NCBI RefSeq assembly: GCF_022201045.2
Contig: NC_068556.1
Location: forward strand, 20,565,501-20,629,500
Direction: 5' to 3'
DNA length: 64,000 nt
Source: Citrus sinensis
Taxonomy: Eukaryota > Streptophyta > Magnoliopsida > Sapindales > Rutaceae
The notes under the pieces are model-generated. The model was not told the origin of the DNA. It searched no databases and saw only the letters and a list, made by a program, of their open reading frames with translations. Positions 23,344 to 32,529 of this stretch are shown here, in pieces (position 1 is the stretch's first letter; every line of letters begins with the position of its first letter). The translations under genes were made by a program, and so were the position numbers.

Positions 23344-23837
23344 TGTTGAAAAGTCAAAGAAGAGCTTGCCAATTTCAAGGTTGGTAGCACGATTTGGTAC
23401 ACCAACAATTGTAGAGATTTTTCAAGCTGAAAAAAAAAGAATGGACAAAGGGGATGGATTTGGAAAATAATAATAATTAAAAAAAATTTTAATTATTTTA
23501 TTTTTTGCATAGCAATTCATTTCTCCTATAAATAGCTAAGGATTTCATTTATTTGAAATCATCCCAAAATTGTTAAGCTTATAAGTTTCTAAGCTTTTGA
23601 GAGAAGTGTGTCTGGGGAATTTATCTTTCCTGTAGAGTGTGAGAGTACTGGGTATATTTGGGTTTCTGAGAAGTGAGATTCGTTACTCAAATATTGTACT
23701 CTATTAATTGTTAAAAAAACAATTATTCTTTCTTGCCTCCGTGGATGTAGGTTTAATTACCGAACCACATAAATTATTGTGTCCTTTATTTTTCTGTAAT
23801 TATTTGGTGCGCTTGATTCCGCATTCCGCGCACAACA
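23344..23837 (+). repeat. Right LTR of the Copia element
   Basis: 494 bp, TG...CA, shorter than the left copy through deletions in the A/T run and in the GAGAAGTGAGAGAAATG region. Its end abuts proline-rich gene sequence. Confidence 0.92.
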
Positions 23838-24232
23838 ATGAGTTCTGTTTTCGGTGGACTGAGGCTCACCGCCGATGTGTCCTGCAACCAGAGTATCAAC
23901 TTTGTGAATCACTAGGGAAGCTTGAGATTCATAAGCCTACGCTGGAAAAGGATCTTACGCCGCTTGATCAATTGGCTACGACGACGACGAGTATTACTAC
24001 TACTATTCCTAATCCTCCACCACTAGGACCTGACCTTGGCCGTGGTCCTGATTTTCCAGGGCCGCCATTGCCCCCACCACCAATTCCTGACATTCCATTG
24101 AAGCCTCCACATAAACCGTCGCCAAAGAACCCGGATGAGGTGCCTCCTCAGACTCCTCCGCATAAGGTGCTGCCGCCAGACTATTCGCCTGGACGGCGTC
24201 CCCCGGCCCAGTGCCACCAAATGTTTAATTAG
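23838..24232 (+). pseudogene. 3' part of the proline-rich gene split by the Copia element
   Basis: The frame continuous across the LTR edge reads EFCFRWTEAHRRCVLQPEY, then a Thr-rich spacer, then a proline-rich tail (PPPPIPDIPLKPPHKPSP and similar) to a stop at 24232. Its style, about 45% Pro with PDIP and PPD words, resembles the intact ORF 25128-25562, so the two are probably tandem paralogues. It has no start of its own. Separation from its promoter and 5' end by 5.5 kb, and the frame mismatch, make it a likely pseudogene. I do not know its function. Confidence 0.5.
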
Positions 24233-24900
24233 TCAGAAACCTAGTGATCATTGACACCCGGCTCTTTTGGCGTCGTTAGAATGCTTTTGCAGTTTTGCTA
24301 GTTTAATGCATTACTTTCTTTATTAACACCTACTATATATATATTTTATTTAATTAAAGATCTAGGCCTAATTTTATTACTGGTTCGTGAGCAGCATTAT
24401 CATAACTTAGGTCTTGAGTTTAGTTTGAGTTATAGTGTGCGTGTTTTTTTTAATTTAATAAAAAAATATATTGATCAATTAAGATGCTGTCTTTACTAAA
24501 TCATAATCTTCGTTTAATGTTATTTTTGCTGGAACAAGATTGTATCCGTACTTGAATGAATGAATTGGCGATTATGTCATTTTTTGTCATATTATATAAA
24601 TCTCAATATCACTTATACATAGAGAGACATCGTCCATAATATTTGAATAACGATTCTTACTAATTGCTACCATTGGCGCGGTTCCTAAAGGGGTTCTCTC
24701 GCTAATTATTTAATGAATTGTATTGATTAATACAGCAGTTTAATAGAGCTCCAAATTACTCGAACCCGCAGTCTCTATAAACAAAAAGATACCCCTCAAA
24801 ATGTACCATGAATGTAAAACTTTGGATAATTGATGGCGGAATATATAAACATCATGACTGTTCGGGGCATGCAGGTGTCACGCCCATCTGCCAAGTGTAC
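24233..24900. other. Spacer between the two proline-rich genes
   Basis: AT-rich sequence. The first part is likely 3' UTR of the split gene, the rest promoter of the downstream gene. No other feature is seen. Confidence 0.3.
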
Positions 24901-24901
24901 C

Positions 24902-24960
24902 CACGTGTCACAATCCCATGATCAAGTTCAAACCCCTGCGTCAGTTTCACCATTATATAT
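24902..24960 (+). promoter_or_regulatory. G-box and TATA of the intact proline-rich gene
   Basis: CACGTG at 24902-24907 (CCCACGTGTCAC, an ABRE-like context) is followed by ATTATATATG at about 24951-24960, 170 bp before the ATG. Such G-box promoters are commonly ABA- or light-responsive; that role is inferred. Confidence 0.5.
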
Positions 24961-25127
24961 GTAATCCAAATACGTTAAAGGAGTATTTCCTGACCAAAAT
25001 GTCCACGATTTCATCAAATATCATGATCGGAAAAGCAATTCCATTGCGTCCGATATAGAAAACCCTAACCAGACCTCCATTAATCATTCTTTCCTTTTCC
25101 TCAGCTGCCACATCCCCACATAAAAAA

Positions 25128-25562
25128 ATGAACCTGATGAGCCTGGAAAACGGGAAAAAACAAACACATCTTTCAGGATACAAGTTTCTTGCCAAGGAAG
25201 AAACGGCTGGCCCGGCAGAGTTTCCAGGCGAAACTCCACAGGAATTTCCGTCTGAGACTCCAAACTATGAACCTGATCCTATTCCAACAGAAATTCCAAA
25301 GATTCCTGAGATAGAAATAGACCCCACTATTCCTCCCGAAATCACTGTTATCCCTGATCCACAAATCGATATCCCGCTTCCGCCTAACAATCCTTCGCCG
25401 CCACAGCCTGATACACAGCCACCTGACCCGTCTCCGGATATCTTGCCGCCGCCTTCTACCCCTCCAAATATTGAGCCGTCACCGATTGTGCCACCGGATA
25501 TTCAGCGACCTGGTGGCCCTCCTTTTGGTCCTGTTGTTTCACTGGACTCGGCAGTATTGTAG
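25128..25562 (+). CDS. Small proline-rich protein, unknown function
   Basis: A single open frame of 144 residues starting MNLMSLENGKK and ending VVSLDSAVL. The first about 30 residues are polar (KKQTHLSGYKFLAKEETAG). The rest is a low-complexity array of Pro with Asp, Glu and Ile: ETPQEFPSETP, EIPKIPEIEIDP, PDIPLPPNNPSPP and similar PDP/PPD words. There is no signal peptide, membrane segment or cysteine, so a cytosolic or nuclear disordered protein is more likely than a cell-wall extensin, which would have SPPPP and a signal peptide. A G-box and TATA lie upstream. It appears paralogous to the Copia-split gene 1.3 kb upstream. A coding role is plausible but unproven. Confidence 0.6.
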   Translation: MNLMSLENGKKQTHLSGYKFLAKEETAGPAEFPGETPQEFPSETPNYEPDPIPTEIPKIPEIEIDPTIPPEITVIPDPQIDIPLPPNNPSPPQPDTQPPDPSPDILPPPSTPPNIEPSPIVPPDIQRPGGPPFGPVVSLDSAVL

Positions 25563-25915
25563 TAGGCTATTAGCTAATAACGCATTTTTTTTCCTTTTGC
25601 AGTTTCTAATTACATTAACGTTAGGATCTTGAAATTTCTCGGAATATGTAGTACTCTTTTTTTTTTTAATAGAATGAGTTACTTTCATTAAATCAACTAA
25701 GGTCATGTTTGGTTTGAAGAAAAGGGAGGAGAGGAAAAGAGTGGAATGGAGAGGAACGGAGAAGAAAGAAATGGAGAAAAGTAGTGAAATTAAATTTTGT
25801 TGTTTGGTTTGATATAAAATTTGATAAGGAAATTAATTATAATTTTTTTCTTTAGACAAATTTATCTTTTACCTTAAATATTAACCTATTTATATTAGTT
25901 ATATATATATATATA
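25563..25915. other. Intergenic, with a purine-rich block
   Basis: 25709-25800 is a GA-rich stretch (GGAGAGGAAAAGAGTGGAATG and similar) flanked by GTTTGGTTTG words on both sides. This form is common at ends of plant MITEs, but I could not pair the termini confidently. Confidence 0.3.
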
Positions 25916-26075
25916 ATGGCGGTCTGGTAGCCGGCAATGGAAGTCCGGCGGAGGTCCGGCGATTTACCAGCGAAGTCCGGCGGTGATCCGGTGACATTCT
26001 AGCGAGGTTTGGCGGTGATCGGTGACCTCGCCGGTGGTCTGGCAACATTTCGACGAGGTCCTGCGGTGGTCCGTA
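25916..26075. repeat. GC-rich degenerate minisatellite
   Basis: About 160 bp of imperfect copies of a unit like AGTCCGGCGGTGGTCCGGTGA, with about eight GGTCCGGC/GTCCGGCG words. It is set in DNA that is otherwise strongly AT-rich. No coding frame of note. Confidence 0.6.
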
Positions 26076-26655
26076 GATATAATATTATGATGGGGATATA
26101 GATGGTAATGGTATCAATAAACCCACACATTTACCTACATCTCCGTGTTAAAAACCACCCACTGCGAGTAATCTTGGAGCTTGCGATTGATATTATAAAT
26201 TTAAATCTGCTGCGAATTATAGTGGGTTTGGTATTAACATGCGGGTATTTATTCATCCGTAATTTATTTTAATTTATAATTATTAAAATTACATTAAAAA
26301 TATTTAATTATGAAAATATATAAATTAAGTTATTGAAGGTCATTTGTTGTCCAAGACCTAATTTAATCTTCTTAATTATAAATATATTTAATTATAAAAT
26401 TACATAATTAATATCGTTAGTTTGATTTATGTTATTCTCTTCAAACTATATAGGCATATATTATTAAAGACATTTGTGTATTTATTAATGAAAAGATAGG
26501 TATATTAGTTGAAATTGGTGATTTGGATTTGTTGGTTTTGGTTAAAATCTACCTAAATTTGGCTATTAATCTAATTAAAAGTTCAAGCATAAGCATAATT
26601 TTAGTGCAGGGATAATTGCATATTTGTATGCAATATTAAAAGTATATTTTTCGAG

Positions 26656-27239
26656 ATAGGTAAAAGGTCATTTAGTTCCCATATTTTGAGGTTAGTGTCT
26701 ATTTAGTCTTTGTATTTTTAATGACAAGGATATTTTGAGATACTTTTAAAAATATAGGTACTAAACAGACATTGATATCAAAATAGAGGGACTAAATAAA
26801 TTTTTATCTAAAATTAAATTACTAATTTAATCCAAAAAATAAAATAGAAATAAAAAGAATATTTACTAATTTTTGTGAAACACTTTGCCAGGAATTAATA
26901 TATTAATTTTTTATTAATATCCAAAAAAAAATTGGTAATTATCTTTTTTTACAATAATATTTTTTTGGACATTATGAGCTTCCATAAAAAATAGTATAGA
27001 TTCCTTTTGTTTTTATTTTATTTTAGGGTTAAATTGGATTTAATTTGTTTATTAATGTTAAAAAAAAAGAAACATTGTTGTAAGAGGGTAATTTTGTAAA
27101 AGTAAGCCAAAAATAACAAAAGTAATTGTAGTGGTGTCAATAATTTAATGACATGATATTTTAAGGTATTTTTAAAAATATAGGGATTAAATGGGCACTA
27201 ACCTCAAAATATAAGAACCAAATGAGTTTTTACCCTTTA
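26656..27239. mobile_element. MITE-like element with long inverted ends
   Basis: The left end ATAGGTAAAAGGTCATTTAG and the reverse complement of the right end, AAAGGGTAAAAACTCATTTG, stay aligned inward through CATATTTTGAGGTTAGTG for about 100 bp. The left arm itself has an inverted partial copy at about 26735-26815, so the structure is composite: one short foldback plus the right half of another. No coding capacity. Confidence 0.65.
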
Positions 27240-27559
27240 TAGAAATGTTTGAATAGATATAGTTTTTTGGATGTGATATTATAATTCTGGATGTGTTGTT
27301 ATGATTTAACATAAATTTCTTGCTCTACCACCATTGCGAGTTACAGGCAAATCCAATTATTTGAAATAAATCGTTGCTACTGTAACTATTGCAGATTATC
27401 GACAAAACCCACTATGAATTACAGGTGGTTTCGATTCGTAATTGTTAAAATTCACAGTGAGTGTTTTTTTTTTTTTTTGAAAAAGCTAAAAACACACAGC
27501 TGGTTGTCAATGAGTTTGGTAATTAATTTTTTGCGAGTGTGAGTTTAGTAACGACAAAC

Positions 27560-28530
27560 CTATTGTGAGTAGTACTCATTGCCATTGTTAGATGGGGAAA
27601 TAAACCCTTCCAAACATTCATTAGCTAGAATTATTTTAGCTAGAGCATGGTCAATTGTATTACAATCTCTTGAAATATGTTGAATTTTGAACATATTATC
27701 TTTTCTTTCCACCTTATATTGAATATCAATAATGGCCCAAAAGATTTCAGTTCTACTGCTCTTCTTGTAAAAAACAAAATGAACAACGTCGTTACAATTA
27801 GTTTCTATAATTAGAGGAACCAATTCTACTTCTTTTGCAACTTAAAAAGCCAAGTTAACTGCTGTTGCTTCTATTGTACTACTCCATAAAAAACCATTTG
27901 CTGAACTGCTGTAACTATTACACTTCCATCACCATCTCTAATCGCCACCTCGAGCCCGTTTTGATGTTTATCAATATTAACTACTGCATCTACATCCATT
28001 TTGAAAGAGCCTTGAAAAAAAAGAAAACTAGCTTGATCTTCTCTTTGGTATTGCTCTTACTGTTGATTTTACTTTGGACATTTCAACTCTAGCACATGCC
28101 TCTACCAAAGCTTCAACTTTAGCTGCTGAGCTCTGGGATCTTGTATTTTATTCGCAAAAACAAAAATATTTCTTAGCATACCATGCTCTCCATCATAACC
28201 CAATCATCAATCTCAGCTCCTCTATACTTCTTCTTCCTGCCATCTCTTGTATCATACATTCGTACTTAGCAAATCTTGATTAACAAGTAACCGCACTTCG
28301 TCCATAAATGGAGTCAACATCCACATTTGTTTAGTTGAATTACAATCCATTACAGCAGGGGTAATGCTTTTAGCCTTCATTTTACACCTCGGGCATATTG
28401 GATTTTGTGAAACTTTTCTTTTCCATAAGTATTTTACTGTTGAAAGCGAATTCTTTACCGCTCTCCACTTGAAAATGTTGATTTTCTCAGGTAATTCGAG
28501 AGAGCAAATCACATTCCATTAACAAAGAGT
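27560..28530 (-). pseudogene. LINE retrotransposon fragment (zinc-binding RT tail and RNase H)
   Basis: Read on the minus strand from 28512, LPEKINIFKWRAVKNSL and CPRCKMK match the zf-RVT domain found after plant LINE reverse transcriptases. From about 28000, FKMDVDAVVN...VAIRDGDGS matches the start of the LINE-type RNase H. 27823-27560 (IIETNCNDVV...HISRDCNTIDHALAK) matches its C-terminal part. Frameshifts and stops separate these pieces. No reverse transcriptase core remains. Confidence 0.8.
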
Positions 28531-28658
28531 GCTATTGGAGCAGCTTGAGAAATCAAAGTGTTTGATTCTCAAAGCTACATGCTAACAACTCTTTATACTA
28601 ACCCTTCTTATCATAATGCCGCAAAATTTGGTTTGGTTTTGGGCTGGTTGGAAGTGAG

Positions 28659-28814
28659 TAAAGGTGGCCAACGGGCCGGGTAGCACGTGGCACGGCACAA
28701 GTGCATTTCAACAAGGCACATGGTGGGTTACCACACGGCATGTGACCCATCAATAGCACGTGAGCCAAATTATATCAAACTAAATGGGCACGGCACAGCT
28801 GTTGGCCACCTTTA
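28659..28814. mobile_element. 156-bp hAT MITE with perfect target duplication
   Basis: The 14-bp perfect inverted ends TAAAGGTGGCCAAC and GTTGGCCACCTTTA are flanked by the identical 8-mer GAAGTGAG (28651-28658 and 28815-28822). An 8-bp duplication with this terminus is characteristic of hAT elements. The inside is GC-rich with repeated CACGGCAC/GGCACG words and no coding capacity. Confidence 0.9.
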
Positions 28815-28829
28815 GAAGTGAGATTCTTA

Positions 28830-29510
28830 TAACATGTTCGATGTTGTTTTCCAAATGCTGTTTTCGTGAAACAAAAATGAGAATGAAAATGTTGTTTTCA
28901 AATTTATTTTTTAAATTTAAAAATGTGTTCGGTATCATTTTCAAAAATAATCTTGAAAATGAAAAAAAAAAGTAAAATACATTCGGTAGGAATATTTTAA
29001 AGAATTATTGTTGGAATAATTTCCATAAACTTAAAATTAAGTAATGAATAACTATTTTTATTATTTAATCAGTTTGATTATTTTAATTTTAAGAATAAAT
29101 TGGGTGATCTCGTTAATTTTTTTGTTTAAAGAAAAATGATAAACTCTACATATTGGATTTAATTAATATACAGAAACATAAATATTATAATGTATATAAA
29201 AAGAAAAGATTATTGTGGGGGAAATTGATTTTTTGGAAATAATAATGATGATGATGATGTTTTTGATATTATTATTATTTTGTAAGGTGATGGAAGAAAA
29301 TTGTTCATTTTGAAATTTAATATTGTATTAGAAAACAAGGAAAATAAGAAAATGTTGTTTTCTTATTTCTTTTATTAAAAGTATAGAATGAATTTTACAT
29401 TTTCAAAAATATTTTAAAAAACGATCTACTGAAAACATATTTAGTATTTTTTGAATTCAGAAAATAGAAAATGGAATTTGAAAGCAATATCGAATCCACC
29501 CTTAGTATCT
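28830..29510. mobile_element. Non-autonomous DNA element related to the PKP1 intron insert
   Basis: The left end (ATGTTCGATGTTGTTTTCCAA) and the reverse complement of the right end (GGATTCGATATTGCTTTCAAA) are similar imperfect inverted repeats. The last about 130 bp match 3747-3875. The interior is AT-rich and repeats GAAAATG/TTTTC words, with no coding frame. Confidence 0.6.
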
Positions 29511-29572
29511 CAAATCCCATAGAAGTGGAGTGTGTTTGTTAGATTCTTACAGGATGAAAAATTGATTTAGAT

Positions 29573-29822
29573 CCCGTTTGGGATTGAGGTGTTGTATCTT
29601 TTAAACTACAACTATAACTATTAAATACAAGTTAATAATATGTAGTAAATATAAATTTTAAATAATAATTTTGATAAAATTATTAAAAATATAATAAATT
29701 TTTCATTATACAAGTAAAAAATAATATCAACATACCTTATAAGTTACAACCGGTAGAATTTACCAAACACTTTAGTATTGTAACTTTTAAGTTACAGCTG
29801 CCTAACCTCAATTCCAAACGTA
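29573..29822. mobile_element. 250-bp MITE, CGTTTGG-type ends
   Basis: CGTTTGGGATTGAGGT at 29575-29590 pairs with ACCTCAATTCCAAACG at 29805-29820, with one mismatch. Internal GTTACAA/TTGTAAC words extend the fold. Target duplication not resolved. Confidence 0.7.
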
Positions 29823-31248
29823 CTCTTAAACTAATCGGTGTACCACTAAAAAAATCACTTGCAACACGATCACAATATTCATTTTGGATGGTTTTTGAAG
29901 ATAAATTTTTAAAATATGTAACTGTTTCTAATAAATAATAGTATTGTGGCTGTCACTGGAGTGGGAAGCTAAAAAACTTACTATTAAAATGTTAACATAT
30001 ATCTGCTATATAAAATTTTATATTGTATATATTTCTATGGTTATTGAAAGTTTATAATAAAATATAAGAGAAGAATTTTATTCCACGCCAATTCCCACGC
30101 TTTTGCAAGCATTTTCATGCTCATATAATTGTTTTTTTTGGGCAGAGTTGGGCCTCTACTGCACCAAATGGATCAATCTTTCACTTTACATTTCAATAAT
30201 GGGCGTTTTGGGCCAAACATTAGTTATGCGGTTCATTTATTAAACTCTAACTTAGTTAAAATTAAATTATTAGATGACTATAATGCTGTATTTTCGTTGG
30301 TACGCTTACTTTGTCTAAAAATCGAAATTGACTACTAGAAATTGTTAAAATGTACTTAGTTAATTATTTTTCTTAATATTATTATTTTATTATCTATTAT
30401 AGTAGTAACAAAGAAAAAATAATAATAATAAATATTAAAAGTACTTAAATCGGCACAAAGGTTTTAGATGATTAGTCATTTATCATTTTGTATTAAACCG
30501 AAGTGTAGTCTACCTAAATAGAGGAGGAACGATCTGTCATCTGAGGCATTACTACAACCGACATGTGTAAATAGAATACACCGACGCATATTATTTATGT
30601 ATCGTCATTTATATTTTGAATAGAAACGATCTGTCATTCATGTCTTATCCTTGTGGATGATGTCAGGTCATCCTAATTTATTGTAAAATGACTCGTCGTC
30701 CATCATGTTAGCTTCCAAATTATTATAGTCAGAATAAGCGACTGTTTATTTCTTAACAGTTGCATTGAATAACAATCATTACAATTTATAAAACTACTTA
30801 TTTACCATCCAATACATGGATTACCCAATTTTAATAATAATTACAATAATAATTCCAATTACAACTACAACTACAACTATTAATTAGAAATAAAACAACA
30901 AGGTAATTAAGTGTCAGCAATAGAAATACATCATTGTAGCGTAATATTGTAAACTTGTTTTAGGTGATTTTACTATTGCCGAAGCTGGGGCTTTGGTTAA
31001 TTGGTCCTTGGCTTACCAGATGCTTCTGATTCTGCGGACATCTGGAATTAATAATGGTCTATTTCTATTTACCAGATAGACAGAGACCATCAATAATAGA
31101 TCCTGATGGAACAATGAACGGAATAGAAATAAATAGAAATAAGGACAAGGACGTTAGCGGACACCTCCAAAATTTTGGTTGTACGGCTGAAAATTGGTTC
31201 TTCTCTTTCTTTCTTTTTCTTGCTTTTTTTTTTTTGTGTGTGTGCTGC
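29823..31248. other. AT-rich intergenic DNA
   Basis: No gene. 30480-30720 contains several scattered dyad words (CCGACATGTG, GACTCGTCGTCC, GATCTGTCAT) reminiscent of the array at 44.8 kb but not regularly spaced. Microsatellite-like AAT runs occur near 30420 and ACT/AAC runs near 30860. Confidence 0.3.
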
Positions 31249-31387
31249 TATTTACCCCGAACTCTGGACCCGAATTTACGTTACGAAGTCAAAACGCACC
31301 GTTTAATTTGGTAAGGGAAAATGGAAAGCAAATGAAACCAAACCAAACAGTGCGTTTTGACTTTCGGGCCAGAATTCGGAGTAAATA
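31249..31387. repeat. 139-bp foldback element
   Basis: TATTTACCCCGAACTCTGG at the left pairs, with mismatches, with CCAGAATTCGGAGTAAATA at the right. Inside, AAGTCAAAACGCACCGTTT pairs with AAACAGTGCGTTTTGACTT. The arms are each about 45-60 bp. Confidence 0.65.
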
Positions 31388-32134
31388 ACTTTTTTATTTT
31401 TTTTTTCCCTCTTAGTTTCTCTTACTAAGATGAATGGTCAGAATAAAGTCTTAACTCTTAAATTTTAATATTGACAAGTAAGTCAATTTATTTCATTTTA
31501 TTTGTAATTAACTCAATTTTTTTACTAGATTTTAGACATTTGGTGAGAAGAAAAAATTAAGAAAGATTCTAGTTCGTAAATTAAAATAAGAAAAAGTAAG
31601 AAGATTATTTGAAGATCTATGTGGGTGTGTATCGTGGAAGTTAACATCTATTCATGATAATTAGTAGAGTGTAATATAATTTAAAAAGAAAAATTGAACA
31701 TTTAATTGTGGTTACCTTTATTTTAGCTTGGACAACATTTCAGTACTTGGGTTGTATGTGTCTCTCCACACTCCACTGCAGTAAAATCACAGATTCTTGC
31801 AACGATATTTATATGGTTAAGATTTATTTAAATTGATATTTTTATTCAATAATTATATATAATTTTATTTTTCGCAGTGTAAGGTCAAATACTCAAATTA
31901 GCATGGTTGCTGTGTAATTGTGATGGAAAAAAAAAAAAAATGGAAAAAGAGAGTATGTCATATGTGCTCTCTTTTTTACCATACTAAATTTTGTTAAGTG
32001 TTTATTTTTCAATTAAGCGAAAATAAATATTGACTTTATTTCCTTTTTTAACCATTGAAGTTATACCTTTCCCCTTCATTCGTTTAGAAACCGTACCCTT
32101 CAGATGCTCAGCGTACTTTACTCCTCGAAGTCGC

Positions 32135-32244
32135 CACGTGTCAACAAACCCATTTGCATACCTTTTTCTCTCTATGATGTACGCAGATCCCAATCAACAA
32201 AAAATCAAACTTTAAAAAGCAGGTAAAACAGTTAACAACACGTG
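32135..32244 (+). promoter_or_regulatory. Two G-boxes upstream of LESV
   Basis: CACGTG occurs at 32135-32140 (CGCCACGTGTCA) and 32239-32244 (CAACACGTGGGG), 104 bp apart and about 290-395 bp before the ATG. Paired G-boxes suit light, clock or ABA control, which would fit a starch gene; this is inference. Confidence 0.5.
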
Positions 32245-32332
32245 GGGCGATTTCAGGGCATCATCGGCTTTCCTTTACATTCACGGCACTGGTCAAATCA
32301 AAATATCAAAATCAAATTCCATTTTCGGAAAC

Positions 32333-32367
32333 GAAAAAGAAAAGAAAAGAAAAGAAAAGAAAAGAAA
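32333..32367. repeat. AAAAG microsatellite in the LESV promoter
   Basis: About six copies of AAAAG ending in AAACAAAAAAC, 160-200 bp upstream of the LESV start codon. A likely length-polymorphic site. Confidence 0.8.
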
Positions 32368-32529
32368 CAAAAAACAAAAATAAATAAATAAAAGGAAAAT
32401 TTCGTCAAATCAAGAGTATACTTCACTCCTCACGCGCTTACTTCGAGACAAGTTTTTGAAAACCACAAATACACCGCCCATTCTTCTATTGCTTATTCAC
32501 TCACTCATTCCACTCTCGTCCCTCTCAAA

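Larger units (their letters stand above)
18283..23837 (+). mobile_element. Ty1-copia LTR retrotransposon, nearly complete but defective
   Basis: The element is 5555 bp, bounded by LTRs 18283-18788 and 23344-23837 that begin TGTTGAAAAG and end CACAACA. Flanking 5-mers are ATGGG (18278-18282) and ATGAG (23838-23842), a target duplication with one mismatch. The primer-binding site TGGTATCAGAGC, complementary to initiator Met-tRNA, is at 18791-18802. A purine tract (AAGGTGGAGA) precedes the right LTR. The internal order gag, protease, integrase, reverse transcriptase, RNase H is that of copia. By eye the LTRs differ at about 17 sites, mostly transitions, plus 3 indels over about 490 aligned bases. 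Confidence 0.95.
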
